A program made the translations under genes and the position numbers. From Cryobacterium gelidum (GTDB lineage Bacteria > Actinomycetota > Actinomycetes > Actinomycetales > Microbacteriaceae), in contig NZ_SOHL01000028.1 in the NCBI RefSeq assembly GCF_004403985.1, forward strand, positions 1-48,446: a DNA stretch of 48,446 bases, read 5' to 3'. Below are positions 1-8,891 of the stretch, piece by piece. The notes below the pieces were generated by a model that did no database searches, was not told the DNA's origin, and saw only the letters and a program-made list of their open reading frames with translations. Position 1 is the stretch's first letter. Every line of letters starts with the position of its first letter.

Positions 1-158
1 CAAATCGGCTACTCCGTGGCCGACATCCTCGCCAAGTGCCTCTACGGCCTGATCATCTACCGCATCGCACGCATGAAGTCCTTCTCAGACGATCAGACCT
101 TCGCCGACTCCGAACTATCACTGGAAAACATAACAGGCCTCAAACGATCCACCACCAA
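1..158 (+). repeat. terminal inverted repeat, left copy (rhodopsin 3' end)
   Basis: Bases 1-158 equal the reverse complement of 48289-48446 with one mismatch (base 120, A here and G in the other copy, a silent TCA/TCG difference). Identity stops inside the last two codons of the rhodopsin gene. The repeat reaches the window edge on both sides, so its full length is unknown. Confidence 0.9.
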
Positions 159-165
159 ATCGTAG
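1..165 (+). CDS. microbial rhodopsin, C-terminal fragment (left edge)
   Basis: The frame is open from base 1 and ends at TAG 163-165, giving 54 codons of a protein cut by the window edge. The first residues, QIGYSVADILAKCLYGLIIY, match helix G of xanthorhodopsin/actinorhodopsin-type proton pumps. The Lys at codon 12 (bases 34-36) sits where the retinal Schiff-base lysine is found in the family. A polar, charged cytoplasmic tail follows. The role would be light-driven outward proton pumping in the cell membrane, but helices A-F lie outside the window, so the pump motif and spectral-tuning residue cannot be read. A nearly identical copy lies inverted at the right edge. Identification of helix G is strong; the subfamily is less certain. 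Confidence 0.8.
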   Translation, partial: QIGYSVADILAKCLYGLIIYRIARMKSFSDDQTFADSELSLENITGLKRSTTKS

Positions 166-167
166 GT

Positions 168-188
168 GGCGCTGGAGCTAACAGCGCC
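168..188 (+). terminator. hairpin just after the rhodopsin stop
   Basis: GGCGCTG at 168-174 pairs with CAGCGCC at 182-188 around a 7-base loop, three bases after the stop codon. There is no T tract, so this is a possible terminator or mRNA 3'-end stabiliser rather than a classic intrinsic terminator. Confidence 0.4.
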
Positions 189-1208
189 GCCGGTGCAGCC
201 GAAAGTGGGACGTACGCATTCGGTGCCGGCCGCTTGCAGAGCAGCGAACGACTTCCGGCGGAGCACGGCGACAAGCGTTGGTGGTGTCAAGGAATCGCTC
301 ACCGTGTCCTCGCGGTGTAGTGGAGAGGACGGGCCTCGCTGACATATCCGGTCACTTCAATAAAACACGGGTAGCAGTCAACGAGAAGATCGTGACCGTG
401 GCACCTGAGGCGTCCGGAGCGGACTCTGCTGTGGCCGACGGCCTGCCGTCGCACCGAAGAAGAGCGACGCACTGCCGATGTTCCGGCCCGGAACGGGGGC
501 TTCGCAGTTGCCTTCATCGGCCTGGGGCGAGGCGTGTGATCATTCATCGTCTCGGTCAGACGCGGCATAACCGCCGGACCCAGCGGGCATAGTGACGGAG
601 GACCCAGCAGCGTGGCAGGCCCGGGCAATGGCAGACGTGGCACTGTGCCAGTCAGCGGTCTCATGATCAAATCGTGCACCGCTGGCTGAAGGCTCCGCTG
701 CTTTCAGGAACGACACGGAATCCTGACAGGGTCCCCGACCTCAAAATCGTTTATTAACACGTGGTCGTACCCGGTGACAACTATGTCCAGCTGGGCAACG
801 AGTCGACCGTCGCTCAAGACCCCGGCCGCAAAACCGGGTGCAGTGTGTCCTTTCATCGAGGCTATTGCCGTGACTTGTCCGCAAACATGGTCTGTGCTGG
901 GGGTGGATTCACCTGGTTACGGGGCGGTCTCGCCGGTGGCGCCGCACCGATCCGTGCCTCCCCGATGGCTGGAGGGTCTCACTGCGCTTGACAGCTGAAC
1001 CAGCATCTCGTCGCTATATCGAACGGGATCAGGGGTGCGAGATACCCATGGGCTGCTGTGGTCTAAGGAGTCGCAATCAGGCGCGGCATGACGATGTCGG
1101 TTCTTGACACATTTCCGGCAGCATGCCACACTCGACCCTAGACCGAATGGTCGATCAACTTATGAATAAATATTTGACTCATTGTGAATAGTTTCAAAGG
1201 AGAAACGC
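189..1208. other. gene-poor stretch before the importer operon
   Basis: About 1 kb with no reading frame that resembles a protein family; the open frames on both strands have arginine/serine-rich shadow composition. The last 50 bases turn AT-rich and probably carry the promoter of the importer operon. Confidence 0.6.
1162..1202 (+). promoter_or_regulatory. AT-rich promoter/operator region of importer operon 1, with RBS
   Basis: A TGAATA element occurs at 1163-1168 and again at 1185-1190, spaced 22 bases apart (two helical turns). TTGACT lies between them at 1174-1179. The RBS AAAGGAG at 1196-1202 decides the ATG at 1209. I could not assign a convincing -10 box. A direct repeat on one face of the helix fits regulator binding, but the regulator is not identified. 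Confidence 0.35.
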
Positions 1209-2216
1209 ATGCACAGGACTAAATTTCGACCGAAAAGTATGATCGCCTCCGCAGCCGCGCTGTCGGCCGCCCTGCTTTTTACCGGCTGCAGCGCGACTGT
1301 TGCCCCGGCAGACGCTTCCGGGAACGGCAGCGAGAATGGCAAAACGATTGGGATCGCAGTCGCGGACCAAAAATCACTGTTCTACGTCGCAGCAGTGGAC
1401 GGAATGAAGCAGGCTGCAGACGAGGCCGGTTATAAGCTCGTCACGCTCTCCGCCAACAACAATTCCGGTCAGCAGGTCAACCAGGTTCAGGATTTGATCA
1501 CCCAGCAGGTCGATGTGATCATTTTCATCGCCCAGGACGCGACGTCAGCAGCAGCCGGCGTCAAGCTGGCCAATGACGCCGGTATCCCGATCGTTGCCGT
1601 CGACCAAAAGCCTGAGTCTGGCAACGGCAAACTTGCGACCTACATCGCGACGGACAGTGTCGCGGCAGCCGAGAAGCTGTGCACCTGGATGTTTGACCAG
1701 TTCGGTGGCGCCGGCGACATAGCGATCCTCCAAGGCCCGCTCGGCTCCACCGCGGAGTTGCAGCGCAGCGAAGGCTGCGCGAACGCACTGGCGAACTATC
1801 CCGACGTTAAAGTCGTCGCTCAGGAATCAGCCGGTTGGGACGAGACCAAGGCATTCACCGCCGCGCAGAACATCCTGACGGCAAATCCCAACTTGAAGGC
1901 AATTTTCGGCGAAAGCGACGCCATGGCTCTGGGCGCAGCTAAGGCTGCACAGCAGGAAGGTCGCACCGGCCTGGTCTTCGTCGGTATCGACGGATTTCCG
2001 ACGATGTTCACGGCGGTTGCAGACGGACTCACCCAAGCCACGATGGCGCAGCAGCCGTACCTTATGGGGCAACTGTCGGTCCAGGACGCGGTGAAAATTG
2101 CCGAGGGAAATGGCGGCGACATTCCCGCACTGCAGTACCAGGACACGGTGCTCGTCACCGGTGAGAACGTCGCTGACAACGATCCCGCGAAGTTCTACGG
2201 TCCCGACTTCAAGTAA
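1209..2216 (+). CDS. ribose-type ABC importer, substrate-binding lipoprotein
   Basis: 335 residues. A signal peptide ends in the lipobox LFTGC with Cys27, so the protein should be a lipid-anchored receptor on the outer face of the membrane. The body has the periplasmic-binding-protein fold of the RbsB/LacI family, with segments such as QVQDLITQQVDVIIF and PIVAVDQKP typical of sugar receptors. It should bind a sugar or polyol and deliver it to the ATPase and permease encoded directly downstream. ATG 1209 is chosen because AAAGGAG lies 6 bases upstream. A strong hairpin follows the stop codon, which would keep this gene's message more abundant than the rest of the operon. The ligand cannot be read from sequence; the kinases and dehydrogenases downstream point to a polyol. 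Confidence 0.9.
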   Translation: MHRTKFRPKSMIASAAALSAALLFTGCSATVAPADASGNGSENGKTIGIAVADQKSLFYVAAVDGMKQAADEAGYKLVTLSANNNSGQQVNQVQDLITQQVDVIIFIAQDATSAAAGVKLANDAGIPIVAVDQKPESGNGKLATYIATDSVAAAEKLCTWMFDQFGGAGDIAILQGPLGSTAELQRSEGCANALANYPDVKVVAQESAGWDETKAFTAAQNILTANPNLKAIFGESDAMALGAAKAAQQEGRTGLVFVGIDGFPTMFTAVADGLTQATMAQQPYLMGQLSVQDAVKIAEGNGGDIPALQYQDTVLVTGENVADNDPAKFYGPDFK

Positions 2217-2226
2217 TCGAACAGCT

Positions 2227-2271
2227 GCCGGTGGGAGACGTGGTAGCCACGTTGGACCGTCTCCCACCGGC
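2227..2271 (+). terminator. intra-operon hairpin after the binding-protein gene
   Basis: GCCGGTGGGAGACG at 2227-2240 pairs perfectly with CGTCTCCCACCGGC at 2258-2271 (14 base pairs); the loop contains a smaller CGTGG/CCACG stem. It lies 10 bases after the binding-protein stop and before the ATPase. With no T tract it is best read as a 3' stabiliser or partial terminator setting a high receptor-to-transporter ratio. Confidence 0.7.
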
Positions 2272-2295
2272 CTCTATTCCGATCGCGATGAATGG

Positions 2296-3906
2296 ATGAC
2301 AGTGGTACAGACACTTGCACAAACAACTCACGACGGCCGGGCAGACGGAGATTCTGCGGGTCTCATTTGCACGGGGCTGTCCAAAAGTTACTGGGGAATT
2401 CCCGTACTCAAGGACGTTGACATTACGCTCCGGCCCGGAAACGTTATTGGACTCATCGGCGAGAACGGGGCCGGAAAGTCGACAACGTCGTCGATTATCG
2501 CGGGCATAGTTGAAGCCAACGGCGGGTCGATGACCATTGACGGCGTCCCTTACGAACCAGCTCGGCCTTCAGACGCATTAAAAAATGGCGTCGCGCTTAT
2601 TCACCAAGAGATTCGTATGGTTCCGGAGCTGTCGGTAGCGGAAAACATTTTTATCGGGCGGCTGCCTCGTCGCCGAGGAGTGATCGATCGGAATCGCATC
2701 AACGACGAGGCGAGGGAATACCTCGAGCTCGTCGGTTCACAGACTGACCCACGCCGCCCCGTCGCCGGACTTTCCATTGCGGCGCAGCAGGAAATCGAGA
2801 TTGCACGCGCCCTCTCCCGAGAACCGAAATACATCATTTTCGATGAGCCTTCGGCTTCCCTCGGACAGTCCGAAACGCAACACGTTTTCGCCCAGATCGC
2901 AGCGTTGAGACAACGTGGCGTGGGAATCGTGTACATTTCCCATCGCCTCGACGAGATCAAAGAAGTCGCGGACACGATCGTGTGCCTCAGGGATGGCGCG
3001 TTGGTGGGAAATTGGCCAGCGAGTGAGATCACGAAAGACGAAATGGTCAAGGCAATGGTTGGCCGCGACTTTGTCTTTTCGCACCGGGCGCCCAAGCCCG
3101 CTACCGACGAGATCGCACTATCGGTCACAGGATTGAGCAAAACCGGAGTATTTGAGGGCATCGACTTCGATGTTCGTCGCGGAGAAATATTCGGCTTCGC
3201 TGGCCTCGTGGGGGCTGGCCGAACCGAGGTCGTGCGAACCATCGCCGGGGCAGATCAAGCCGACGCCGGAGAGATCAGCGTGCGCGGCGGGGTCGTTCAT
3301 ATCAGAAACCCACGGTCTGGCATCGACGCTGGGATCGCGATGGTTCCCGAGGACCGGAAGGGCCAAGGACTCAACCTGGACCGCACCGGTGCCGAAAACA
3401 TCACTCTCCCGTGGGAGAAAGAGATGAGCTCAGCCGGAATTATCACGAAGAAGAAGGTGACGGCCACGGCGAACAAGCTGCGCGACTTCCTGGACATCCG
3501 CGGACGACTCGACATTCCCGTGGGCTCTCTCTCCGGCGGAAATCAGCAGAAGGTCCTGCTGGCGAAGTGGCTGGTGAACGAACCCAAGGTGCTCATCCTC
3601 GACGAGCCCACCAGGGGGGTCGACGTCGGAGCGAAGATGACGATCTACGAGACCATCAGAGCACTAGCCGAAACCGGCGTCGGCGTCATCGTCGTCTCAT
3701 CAGAACTCGAAGAGGTACTCGGCCTTTCGCACCGCGTGCTCGTGATGTCCGGTGGCCGCCAGCGTGCGATTCTCGACCGTGCGGACGCGACACCGGAAGC
3801 AGTCATGGCCCTTGCGCTCAGCAACGTCCCAAGAGAATCCCCACTCGAGTCGCCAATCGACGGCGAAGAAGAGTTCCGAACGCCGATCAGCACGCAGGAG
3901 AACTGA
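2296..3906 (+). CDS. sugar ABC importer ATPase, two nucleotide-binding domains (RbsA/MglA type)
   Basis: 536 residues from ATG 2296. Two ABC domains are fused, as in RbsA. Domain 1 has Walker A GENGAGKST (about residues 55-63), a signature region reading LSIAAQQ and Walker B IIFDEPSA. Domain 2 has the degenerate Walker A GLVGAGRTE usual in this family, signature LSGGNQQK and an intact Walker B LILDEPTRGVD. It powers the permease at 3910. The frame stays open upstream to 2098 but that overlaps the binding protein, so the first ATG after the hairpin is preferred. No clear RBS precedes it, so the exact start is uncertain; GTG 2302 is also possible. Confidence 0.88.
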   Translation: MTVVQTLAQTTHDGRADGDSAGLICTGLSKSYWGIPVLKDVDITLRPGNVIGLIGENGAGKSTTSSIIAGIVEANGGSMTIDGVPYEPARPSDALKNGVALIHQEIRMVPELSVAENIFIGRLPRRRGVIDRNRINDEAREYLELVGSQTDPRRPVAGLSIAAQQEIEIARALSREPKYIIFDEPSASLGQSETQHVFAQIAALRQRGVGIVYISHRLDEIKEVADTIVCLRDGALVGNWPASEITKDEMVKAMVGRDFVFSHRAPKPATDEIALSVTGLSKTGVFEGIDFDVRRGEIFGFAGLVGAGRTEVVRTIAGADQADAGEISVRGGVVHIRNPRSGIDAGIAMVPEDRKGQGLNLDRTGAENITLPWEKEMSSAGIITKKKVTATANKLRDFLDIRGRLDIPVGSLSGGNQQKVLLAKWLVNEPKVLILDEPTRGVDVGAKMTIYETIRALAETGVGVIVVSSELEEVLGLSHRVLVMSGGRQRAILDRADATPEAVMALALSNVPRESPLESPIDGEEEFRTPISTQEN

Positions 3907-3909
3907 ATC

Positions 3910-4947
3910 ATGGCCATAGTCGACCGCAACGTCACCCCACCTCGGCCAGACTCTCCGCCCACGCAGAGCGAGATCGCGCCGCGGTCTGCTGCGTCCGGCA
4001 ACACGAGTCGAGTCCGGCAAATAATGAGCCAGATTCCCGGTCCCCTGATCGGCCTGATCGTTATATTCGTCGCACTCTCATTCCTATCCCCGTACTTCCT
4101 GACCCCTCGCAACTTGCTCAACATCCTGAGCCAAGTCTCAGCTGTCGGCGTCATGTCGGTCGGAGCTCTTCTGATCATCCTCCTGGGAGGCATCGACCTG
4201 TCGGTTGGCTCCGTACTGGCGCTCAGCTCCATGTCCATGGCCGCGATGTACAAAATGGCCGGGTGGCCTTTCGAAGTCGCGCTGCTCGCGGGCCTTATCG
4301 TGGGCGCCCTCGTCGGCCTCATCAACGGCATCCTCACCGCCTACGGCAAACTGCAACCGTTCATCGCGACGCTGGCAACTATGTCGGCAGCGGCTGGCCT
4401 CGCGTTGTTCATCACCAACGGCAACCCAATCACGGGGTTCCCCGACTGGTTCATTGCGATCACAGCGACGAGCATTCTTGGCGTTCCTATTGAAGGCGTT
4501 ATTCTCGTCGCAATATTCGCCACTGCGGCATTCTGGCTCAAGTTCAGGCCGTCGGGCCGTGCGCTCTATGCGATCGGCGGAAACGAGGAGGTGGCTCGCC
4601 TATCTGGACTTCCCGTGCGGCGCGCCAAAATTTTGGTCTACACCATCGCCGGATTACTAGCCGCAGTAGCCGGTCTTCTGGTCACATCGCGACTCGACTC
4701 CGCTCAGCCCACCGCTGGCGCTGCCGACCTCCTGAACGTTATCGCCGTAGTTGTCATCGGCGGAGCCAGCCTCTCTGGCGGATCGGGCAGCCTCCTTGGC
4801 ACGTTCGTCGGACTCCTCATCATCGGAGTCCTGAATAACGGAATGTCGCTGCTGAACGTCTCCGCCAACCTCCAGCCCGTGGTTATTGGCGCCGTCATCG
4901 CCGCCGCGGTACTTACTGACCGAAAGTCGAGCAGGAGACACACATGA
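3910..4947 (+). CDS. sugar ABC importer permease (RbsC family)
   Basis: 345 residues with a soluble N-terminal tail of about 40 residues, then many hydrophobic segments. The family hallmark GGIDLSVGSVLAL follows the second membrane segment and VVIGGASLSGGSGS lies near the C terminus, as in RbsC-type permeases. It starts 3 bases after the ATPase stop behind GCAGGAG. As the only permease gene in this operon it would act as a homodimer with the upstream ATPase. The last 4 bases overlap the next gene (ATGA), so import and the first catabolic step are translationally coupled. Confidence 0.9.
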   Translation: MAIVDRNVTPPRPDSPPTQSEIAPRSAASGNTSRVRQIMSQIPGPLIGLIVIFVALSFLSPYFLTPRNLLNILSQVSAVGVMSVGALLIILLGGIDLSVGSVLALSSMSMAAMYKMAGWPFEVALLAGLIVGALVGLINGILTAYGKLQPFIATLATMSAAAGLALFITNGNPITGFPDWFIAITATSILGVPIEGVILVAIFATAAFWLKFRPSGRALYAIGGNEEVARLSGLPVRRAKILVYTIAGLLAAVAGLLVTSRLDSAQPTAGAADLLNVIAVVVIGGASLSGGSGSLLGTFVGLLIIGVLNNGMSLLNVSANLQPVVIGAVIAAAVLTDRKSSRRHT

Positions 4948-6386
4948 GTGCATTCGCCACGATCACCGATCCCACCGACCTCGACGCGATCCGCGCGGTC
5001 ATCGCCTCAACACCCGACGCGGTCGAACTGGTGCCACTCGGCATCCGCTCACTGGTGATATCGCCCGAAGCGAGCCTCGGCTTGGTCCCAGCGGTGAAGG
5101 GCCTGATAGCCGTTGGATCTACAGGAATGCAACGAGTTGTAGTGCTCGTCGACGAGACGACCATCCTGCGCGACGGCCGCGACCTGAAGCAGCAACTGTG
5201 CGAACTCCTTGCCGAGGCGTTCGCGGTCCAGATTGTCGTGCTTGGTCACGCGGGACAGCTGCACGCCAACGAAGACGCGCTCGAAACTGCGACGGCTGCC
5301 ATTGAAGGATATGACTGCGCCGTGGCGATCGGTAGCGGCACGATTTCGGACATTGGAAAGGTGGCCACCGAACGCCAAGGTGGAATCCCGCTCGTGATCG
5401 TGCAGACCGCAGCATCCGTCGACGGCTTTACCGACAACGTCTCGGTGGTCTTGCGCAATGGGGTGAAGCGCACTATCCCGTCCCGGTGGCCCGACGTCGT
5501 GCTCGCCGACACGACGACAATCGCAGACGCACCCGTTGCCATGAACACTGCCGGTTTCGGTGAGGTGCTCTCGCTGTACACCGCTCCTGCCGACTGGGAA
5601 CTCGCCAACCGCCTGGGCTTTGACAATAGTTTTCGGCTGACCCCCCGGGATTTCCTGCTCGAGTTCGCCGGCGACCCCGCCACCTGGGCAGACGGTCTCG
5701 CCAATGGTGCGCCCGGAGCCGTGCTGGACCTCACCCGGATGCTCGCCATCCGCGGAATGGGCACAGGGATTGCGGGTACCACGGCCTGCCTCTCCGGTGT
5801 TGAGCACGTCGTTTCGCACATGCTCGACATGTACGCCGCCGCCCACAACCTGCCGACCGGCCTCCACGGAGCCCAGGTTGGCGTTGCAACTCAGGTCGCG
5901 TCCGCAGCGTGGGACCTACTGCGCCGCCGGGTCGCCGAGGGTGAGTTCACCCTACGTTTCCCCGCAGCGAGCGACCTTGAACAGCACGTGAAGCGAGCGT
6001 TCGATGTGTGCGACGAGACCGGCGGTCGCGGTGAGGAATGCTGGTCCGATTACGCCCGCAAGATCAAGGCGTGGAACGCCGACCCCGAGCGTATGAAGGG
6101 CCTCGTCGCCAACGCGATTTCCGATGGTGTCGCTATCGCTGCCGCCGTCCCCACGCCCGCGTCATTATCGGCCGGTCTGCTCGCCGCGGGCTCACCCACC
6201 ACCCCGGGCGACCTTGTCGAATGGGTCACCCCGGATATCTGGCGGTGGGCTGTCGCGAACTGTCTTTTCATGCGCGACCGGTTCACGGTCATCGACCTGC
6301 TCTTCCTCCTTGGTTGGTGGACGCCGGCCGACGTGGACGTGGTGATTGAGCAGGCCTTTCAGACGGAGAGTGAGCCGACGTCATGA
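4944..6386 (+). CDS. glycerol-1-phosphate dehydrogenase family protein (AraM/EgsA-like)
   Basis: 480 residues of the iron-containing alcohol dehydrogenase/dehydroquinate synthase fold. The nucleotide-binding loop is GSGTISDIGK (residues 130-139), followed by the family block TAASVDGFTDN. Candidate metal ligands lie in SGVEHVVSHMLDM and GLHGAQVG. The third ligand position, normally Asp in the GFGD segment, reads GFGEVLSLYTAPADW (Glu). Family members interconvert dihydroxyacetone phosphate and sn-glycerol-1-phosphate with NAD(P)H; in Bacillus subtilis araM sits in the arabinose operon next to araL, much as this gene sits near an AraL-like phosphatase. It overlaps the permease and the next kinase by 4 bases each. 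It may oxidise a related polyol phosphate instead. Confidence 0.82.
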   Translation: MSAFATITDPTDLDAIRAVIASTPDAVELVPLGIRSLVISPEASLGLVPAVKGLIAVGSTGMQRVVVLVDETTILRDGRDLKQQLCELLAEAFAVQIVVLGHAGQLHANEDALETATAAIEGYDCAVAIGSGTISDIGKVATERQGGIPLVIVQTAASVDGFTDNVSVVLRNGVKRTIPSRWPDVVLADTTTIADAPVAMNTAGFGEVLSLYTAPADWELANRLGFDNSFRLTPRDFLLEFAGDPATWADGLANGAPGAVLDLTRMLAIRGMGTGIAGTTACLSGVEHVVSHMLDMYAAAHNLPTGLHGAQVGVATQVASAAWDLLRRRVAEGEFTLRFPAASDLEQHVKRAFDVCDETGGRGEECWSDYARKIKAWNADPERMKGLVANAISDGVAIAAAVPTPASLSAGLLAAGSPTTPGDLVEWVTPDIWRWAVANCLFMRDRFTVIDLLFLLGWWTPADVDVVIEQAFQTESEPTS

Positions 6387-7888
6387 GCGATGATCGCGTG
6401 GTCATCGCGGTGGACTGCTCAACCACCGGCGCGAAAGCGAGTGTCTGGAACGCGAATGGCACCGAGGTTGCCAGTGGGCGGGCCGAGCTCGACTTGAGTA
6501 TCCCCGCGCCGGGGCGCGGTGAACAAGATCCGCGCCAATGGTGGACAGCTATGCAAAGCGCGGTGCGCAGTGCCGTCGAGGGCCTCGACGTCAGCCGTGT
6601 TGTCTCCCTGACCGTAACCCACCAGCGCGAGAGTTTCGTATGCCTCGACGTCGACGGCGAAGCCGTGCGACCCGCGATGCTCTGGCTCGATTCCAGGGCC
6701 GGTGAGCAGGTGGACCAGTTTGGTTCGGCTGATGTGCACGACCGCACAGGGAAGCCGCCGAACACGACCGTTTCGTACTATAAATTGCTGTGGCTGGCCG
6801 AGCATGAACCCGAGGTTTTGCGCCGAACGGCGCACATCGTCGAGGTGCACGGCTATCTGGTGCACCGCATGACCGACCTCTGGGCAACCTCGACCGCGAG
6901 CATGGACCCCACCGGCCTCGTCGACATTCGAACCGGCGACTACGATGCAGCTGTCCTGACGCACCTCGGTCTCGACCGTTCTCAACTGTGCGCCCTGCAC
7001 TCTCCCGGAGACGTCATCGGGGGTCTCACGATCGATGCCGCCGAGCTTCTTGGCCTGCTCCCTGGCACGCTCATCGTCGCGGGAGCCGGTGACGGACAGT
7101 GCGCCGGCCTCGGGGCGGGGGTCGCGGCACCGGGACGGGCGTACCTCAATATCGGCACGGGCTTGATCTCCGGCACCTACTCCTCTCACTATCAGCCCGA
7201 CAGGGCGTATCGGGCGATGATGGGTACCATTCCAGGGAGCTTCGCGTACGAAACCTTCGTAGGGGCCGGCACGTACATGATTTCCTGGTTCATCGATACG
7301 TTCACTCACTCCTCGGAGAAGTCTCGCGGCGGGGTCGAGGCGGCCATGGAGTCCGAAGCCTCGGTGGTGCCCAGGGGCAGTGACGGCCTGTATGTTGTCC
7401 CCTACTGGAACGGAGCGCTCACGCCCTACTGGGACCATGAGGCCCGCGGAATCATTGTGGGGCTGCAGGGTGTGCACCGTCGTGCCCACATCTACCGTGC
7501 CGTGCTCGAGGGCGTTGCCTTCGAACTGCGGCTGAGCCAGGACCAGGTCGAGCAGGCCACGGGGGACACCGTGGAAGAATTCGTCGCCATGGGTGGCGGG
7601 TCGCAATGCCCGCTCTGGTGCCAGATAATCGCGGACGTTCTGCGCCGGCCCGTTGTATTGTCGCGCCAGAGGGAAACAACCTGTCTCGGCGCCGGTATGC
7701 TCGCAGCCTTCGGGGCGGGACTTTTTCCCAGCATTCGCCACGCCGCCGAGGCCATGAGTGCCACCGATTTCCGATATGAACCCGACCCGAAAGCGGCCGA
7801 CGACTACGAAGCGCTTTATCGCCGATACGCGGCGATCTACCCCGCGTTCCGCTCCTTTTTCCACGACCGGATCGAAGTGATGGCGTGA
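6383..7888 (+). CDS. FGGY-family carbohydrate kinase (xylulokinase-like)
   Basis: 501 residues. The N-terminal phosphate-binding motif reads AVDCSTTGAKASVW and the sugar-contact segment VTHQRESFVCLD. The second domain carries GAGDGQCAGLGAG, whose Asp is the expected catalytic base, and the ATP-binding GTGLISGTY and GGGSQCPLW. Length and motif order match FGGY kinases, which phosphorylate sugars or polyols in the cytosol. It overlaps both neighbours by 4 bases. A second, glycerol-kinase-like FGGY gene lies at 12.9 kb, so the pathway either handles two polyols or phosphorylates twice. The substrate cannot be assigned from motifs. Confidence 0.88.
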   Translation: MSDDRVVIAVDCSTTGAKASVWNANGTEVASGRAELDLSIPAPGRGEQDPRQWWTAMQSAVRSAVEGLDVSRVVSLTVTHQRESFVCLDVDGEAVRPAMLWLDSRAGEQVDQFGSADVHDRTGKPPNTTVSYYKLLWLAEHEPEVLRRTAHIVEVHGYLVHRMTDLWATSTASMDPTGLVDIRTGDYDAAVLTHLGLDRSQLCALHSPGDVIGGLTIDAAELLGLLPGTLIVAGAGDGQCAGLGAGVAAPGRAYLNIGTGLISGTYSSHYQPDRAYRAMMGTIPGSFAYETFVGAGTYMISWFIDTFTHSSEKSRGGVEAAMESEASVVPRGSDGLYVVPYWNGALTPYWDHEARGIIVGLQGVHRRAHIYRAVLEGVAFELRLSQDQVEQATGDTVEEFVAMGGGSQCPLWCQIIADVLRRPVVLSRQRETTCLGAGMLAAFGAGLFPSIRHAAEAMSATDFRYEPDPKAADDYEALYRRYAAIYPAFRSFFHDRIEVMA

Positions 7889-8817
7889 GTGAAACGACAG
7901 CGACCAGCCTCGGCCTGCCAGCGGCGCCGACGGGGGGCACCGCACTGCGGGCGCTGCCCAAACGGGTCTACGACGCCTACCTGTTCGACCTGGACGGCAC
8001 CATTTATCTGGGCGAGGAGCTTCTTCCAGGAGCGCTTCAGCTCCTGGCGCACCTCCGCGAGACGCAACGTCGGGTGGTGTTCCTCTCGAACAACCCAACG
8101 CTCGACCGGGCAATGTACGTATCCAAACTCACGAAACTCGGCATTCAGGTTGCACCCGAGGAGGTTGTCAACTCCGTGGTGAGCATGGTCGCCTGGCTCA
8201 GTCGCGAACACCCCGGTAAAACGGTTTACCCGATCGCTGAACAACCGCTGATTACGGCGCTGCGGGATGCGGGCATCCCTACGTCGTCCAACCCCGACGA
8301 GATAGAGATCGTCTTGGCGAGCTATGACCGAGGGTTCGACTATTCCAAGCTTCAAATAGCATTCGACGCTTTGTGGAAGCGGGATGCGATCCTGGTGGCG
8401 ACCAACCTTGATCGCTATTGCCCGTTTCCTGGTGGCCGCGGCGAGCCTGACGCGGCGGCGATTGTCGCGGCGATCGAGGCGTGCACCGGTGTGTCCTGCG
8501 TCGCCAACGCCGGAAAGCCCAGCGTGATCATGCTTGAAACGGTGATGGCAACCCTGGGGCTACGGCCTGAGCAATGCCTCATGACGGGCGATCGGCTCTA
8601 CACGGACGTGAAAATGGCCGTGGATGCCCGGATGGACTCCGCGCTCGTTCTCACCGGAGACGCCGACCTCGACTCGGTGGCGCGCACCGCTGCAGCGGAC
8701 CAGCCCACCTACATTCTTGACCGAGTGGACCATGTCATTCCAGCGGCTGTACGGCATCAACTCGGTTGGTCTGATGTCCCATCGGATTCGCTTGCAGTGG
8801 GACACAGAAGTGCGTAG
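7885..8817 (+). CDS. HAD-superfamily phosphatase, NagD/AraL type
   Basis: 310 residues from a GTG start that overlaps the kinase stop (GTGA). Motif I is FDLDGTIYLGEELLPGA (Asp35 and Asp37 the nucleophile pair), motif II VVFLSNNP, the motif III lysine is probably in NAGKPS, and motif IV is MTGDRLYTDVKMA. The cap between motifs II and III is the C2 type of NagD-like enzymes. Family members remove phosphate from small sugar or glycerol phosphates; AraL is thought to limit phosphosugar build-up. The link with an AraM-like dehydrogenase repeats the araL-araM pairing. Here it could release free polyol from glycerol-1-phosphate or protect against accumulating phosphate esters. The last 25 residues are poorly conserved in look. 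Confidence 0.85.
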   Translation: MSETTATSLGLPAAPTGGTALRALPKRVYDAYLFDLDGTIYLGEELLPGALQLLAHLRETQRRVVFLSNNPTLDRAMYVSKLTKLGIQVAPEEVVNSVVSMVAWLSREHPGKTVYPIAEQPLITALRDAGIPTSSNPDEIEIVLASYDRGFDYSKLQIAFDALWKRDAILVATNLDRYCPFPGGRGEPDAAAIVAAIEACTGVSCVANAGKPSVIMLETVMATLGLRPEQCLMTGDRLYTDVKMAVDARMDSALVLTGDADLDSVARTAAADQPTYILDRVDHVIPAAVRHQLGWSDVPSDSLAVGHRSA

Positions 8818-8832
8818 CATAGAGTTTCATAA

Positions 8833-8854
8833 CGCGAATGAATATTCACTCGCG
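8833..8854 (+). promoter_or_regulatory. 22-base near-perfect palindrome upstream of the E1 genes
   Basis: The core TGAATATTCA (8839-8848) is a perfect palindrome, flanked by CGCGAA on the left and CTCGCG on the right. The whole 22 bases are symmetric except for one mismatched pair. It lies in the 74-base gap between the phosphatase stop and the E1 alpha ATG at 8892, the first real gap since the permease. It is a likely operator for an internal promoter. Confidence 0.5.
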
Positions 8855-8891
8855 AACGCAGACGAAGACGTCGAGAGAAAGGCGGTTCCCA

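Noticed and set aside
1..158. Inverted terminal repeats considered as transposon ends
   Set aside because: The repeat is coding sequence of a rhodopsin running out of the window, with no transposase or target duplication tied to it.
36..592. Overlapping frames after the rhodopsin fragment
   Set aside because: They cross the rhodopsin frame or have Arg/Ser-rich shadow composition and no RBS.
6419..8113. 564-codon open frame antisense to the FGGY kinase
   Set aside because: Shadow of a well-supported kinase; no motifs and no RBS.
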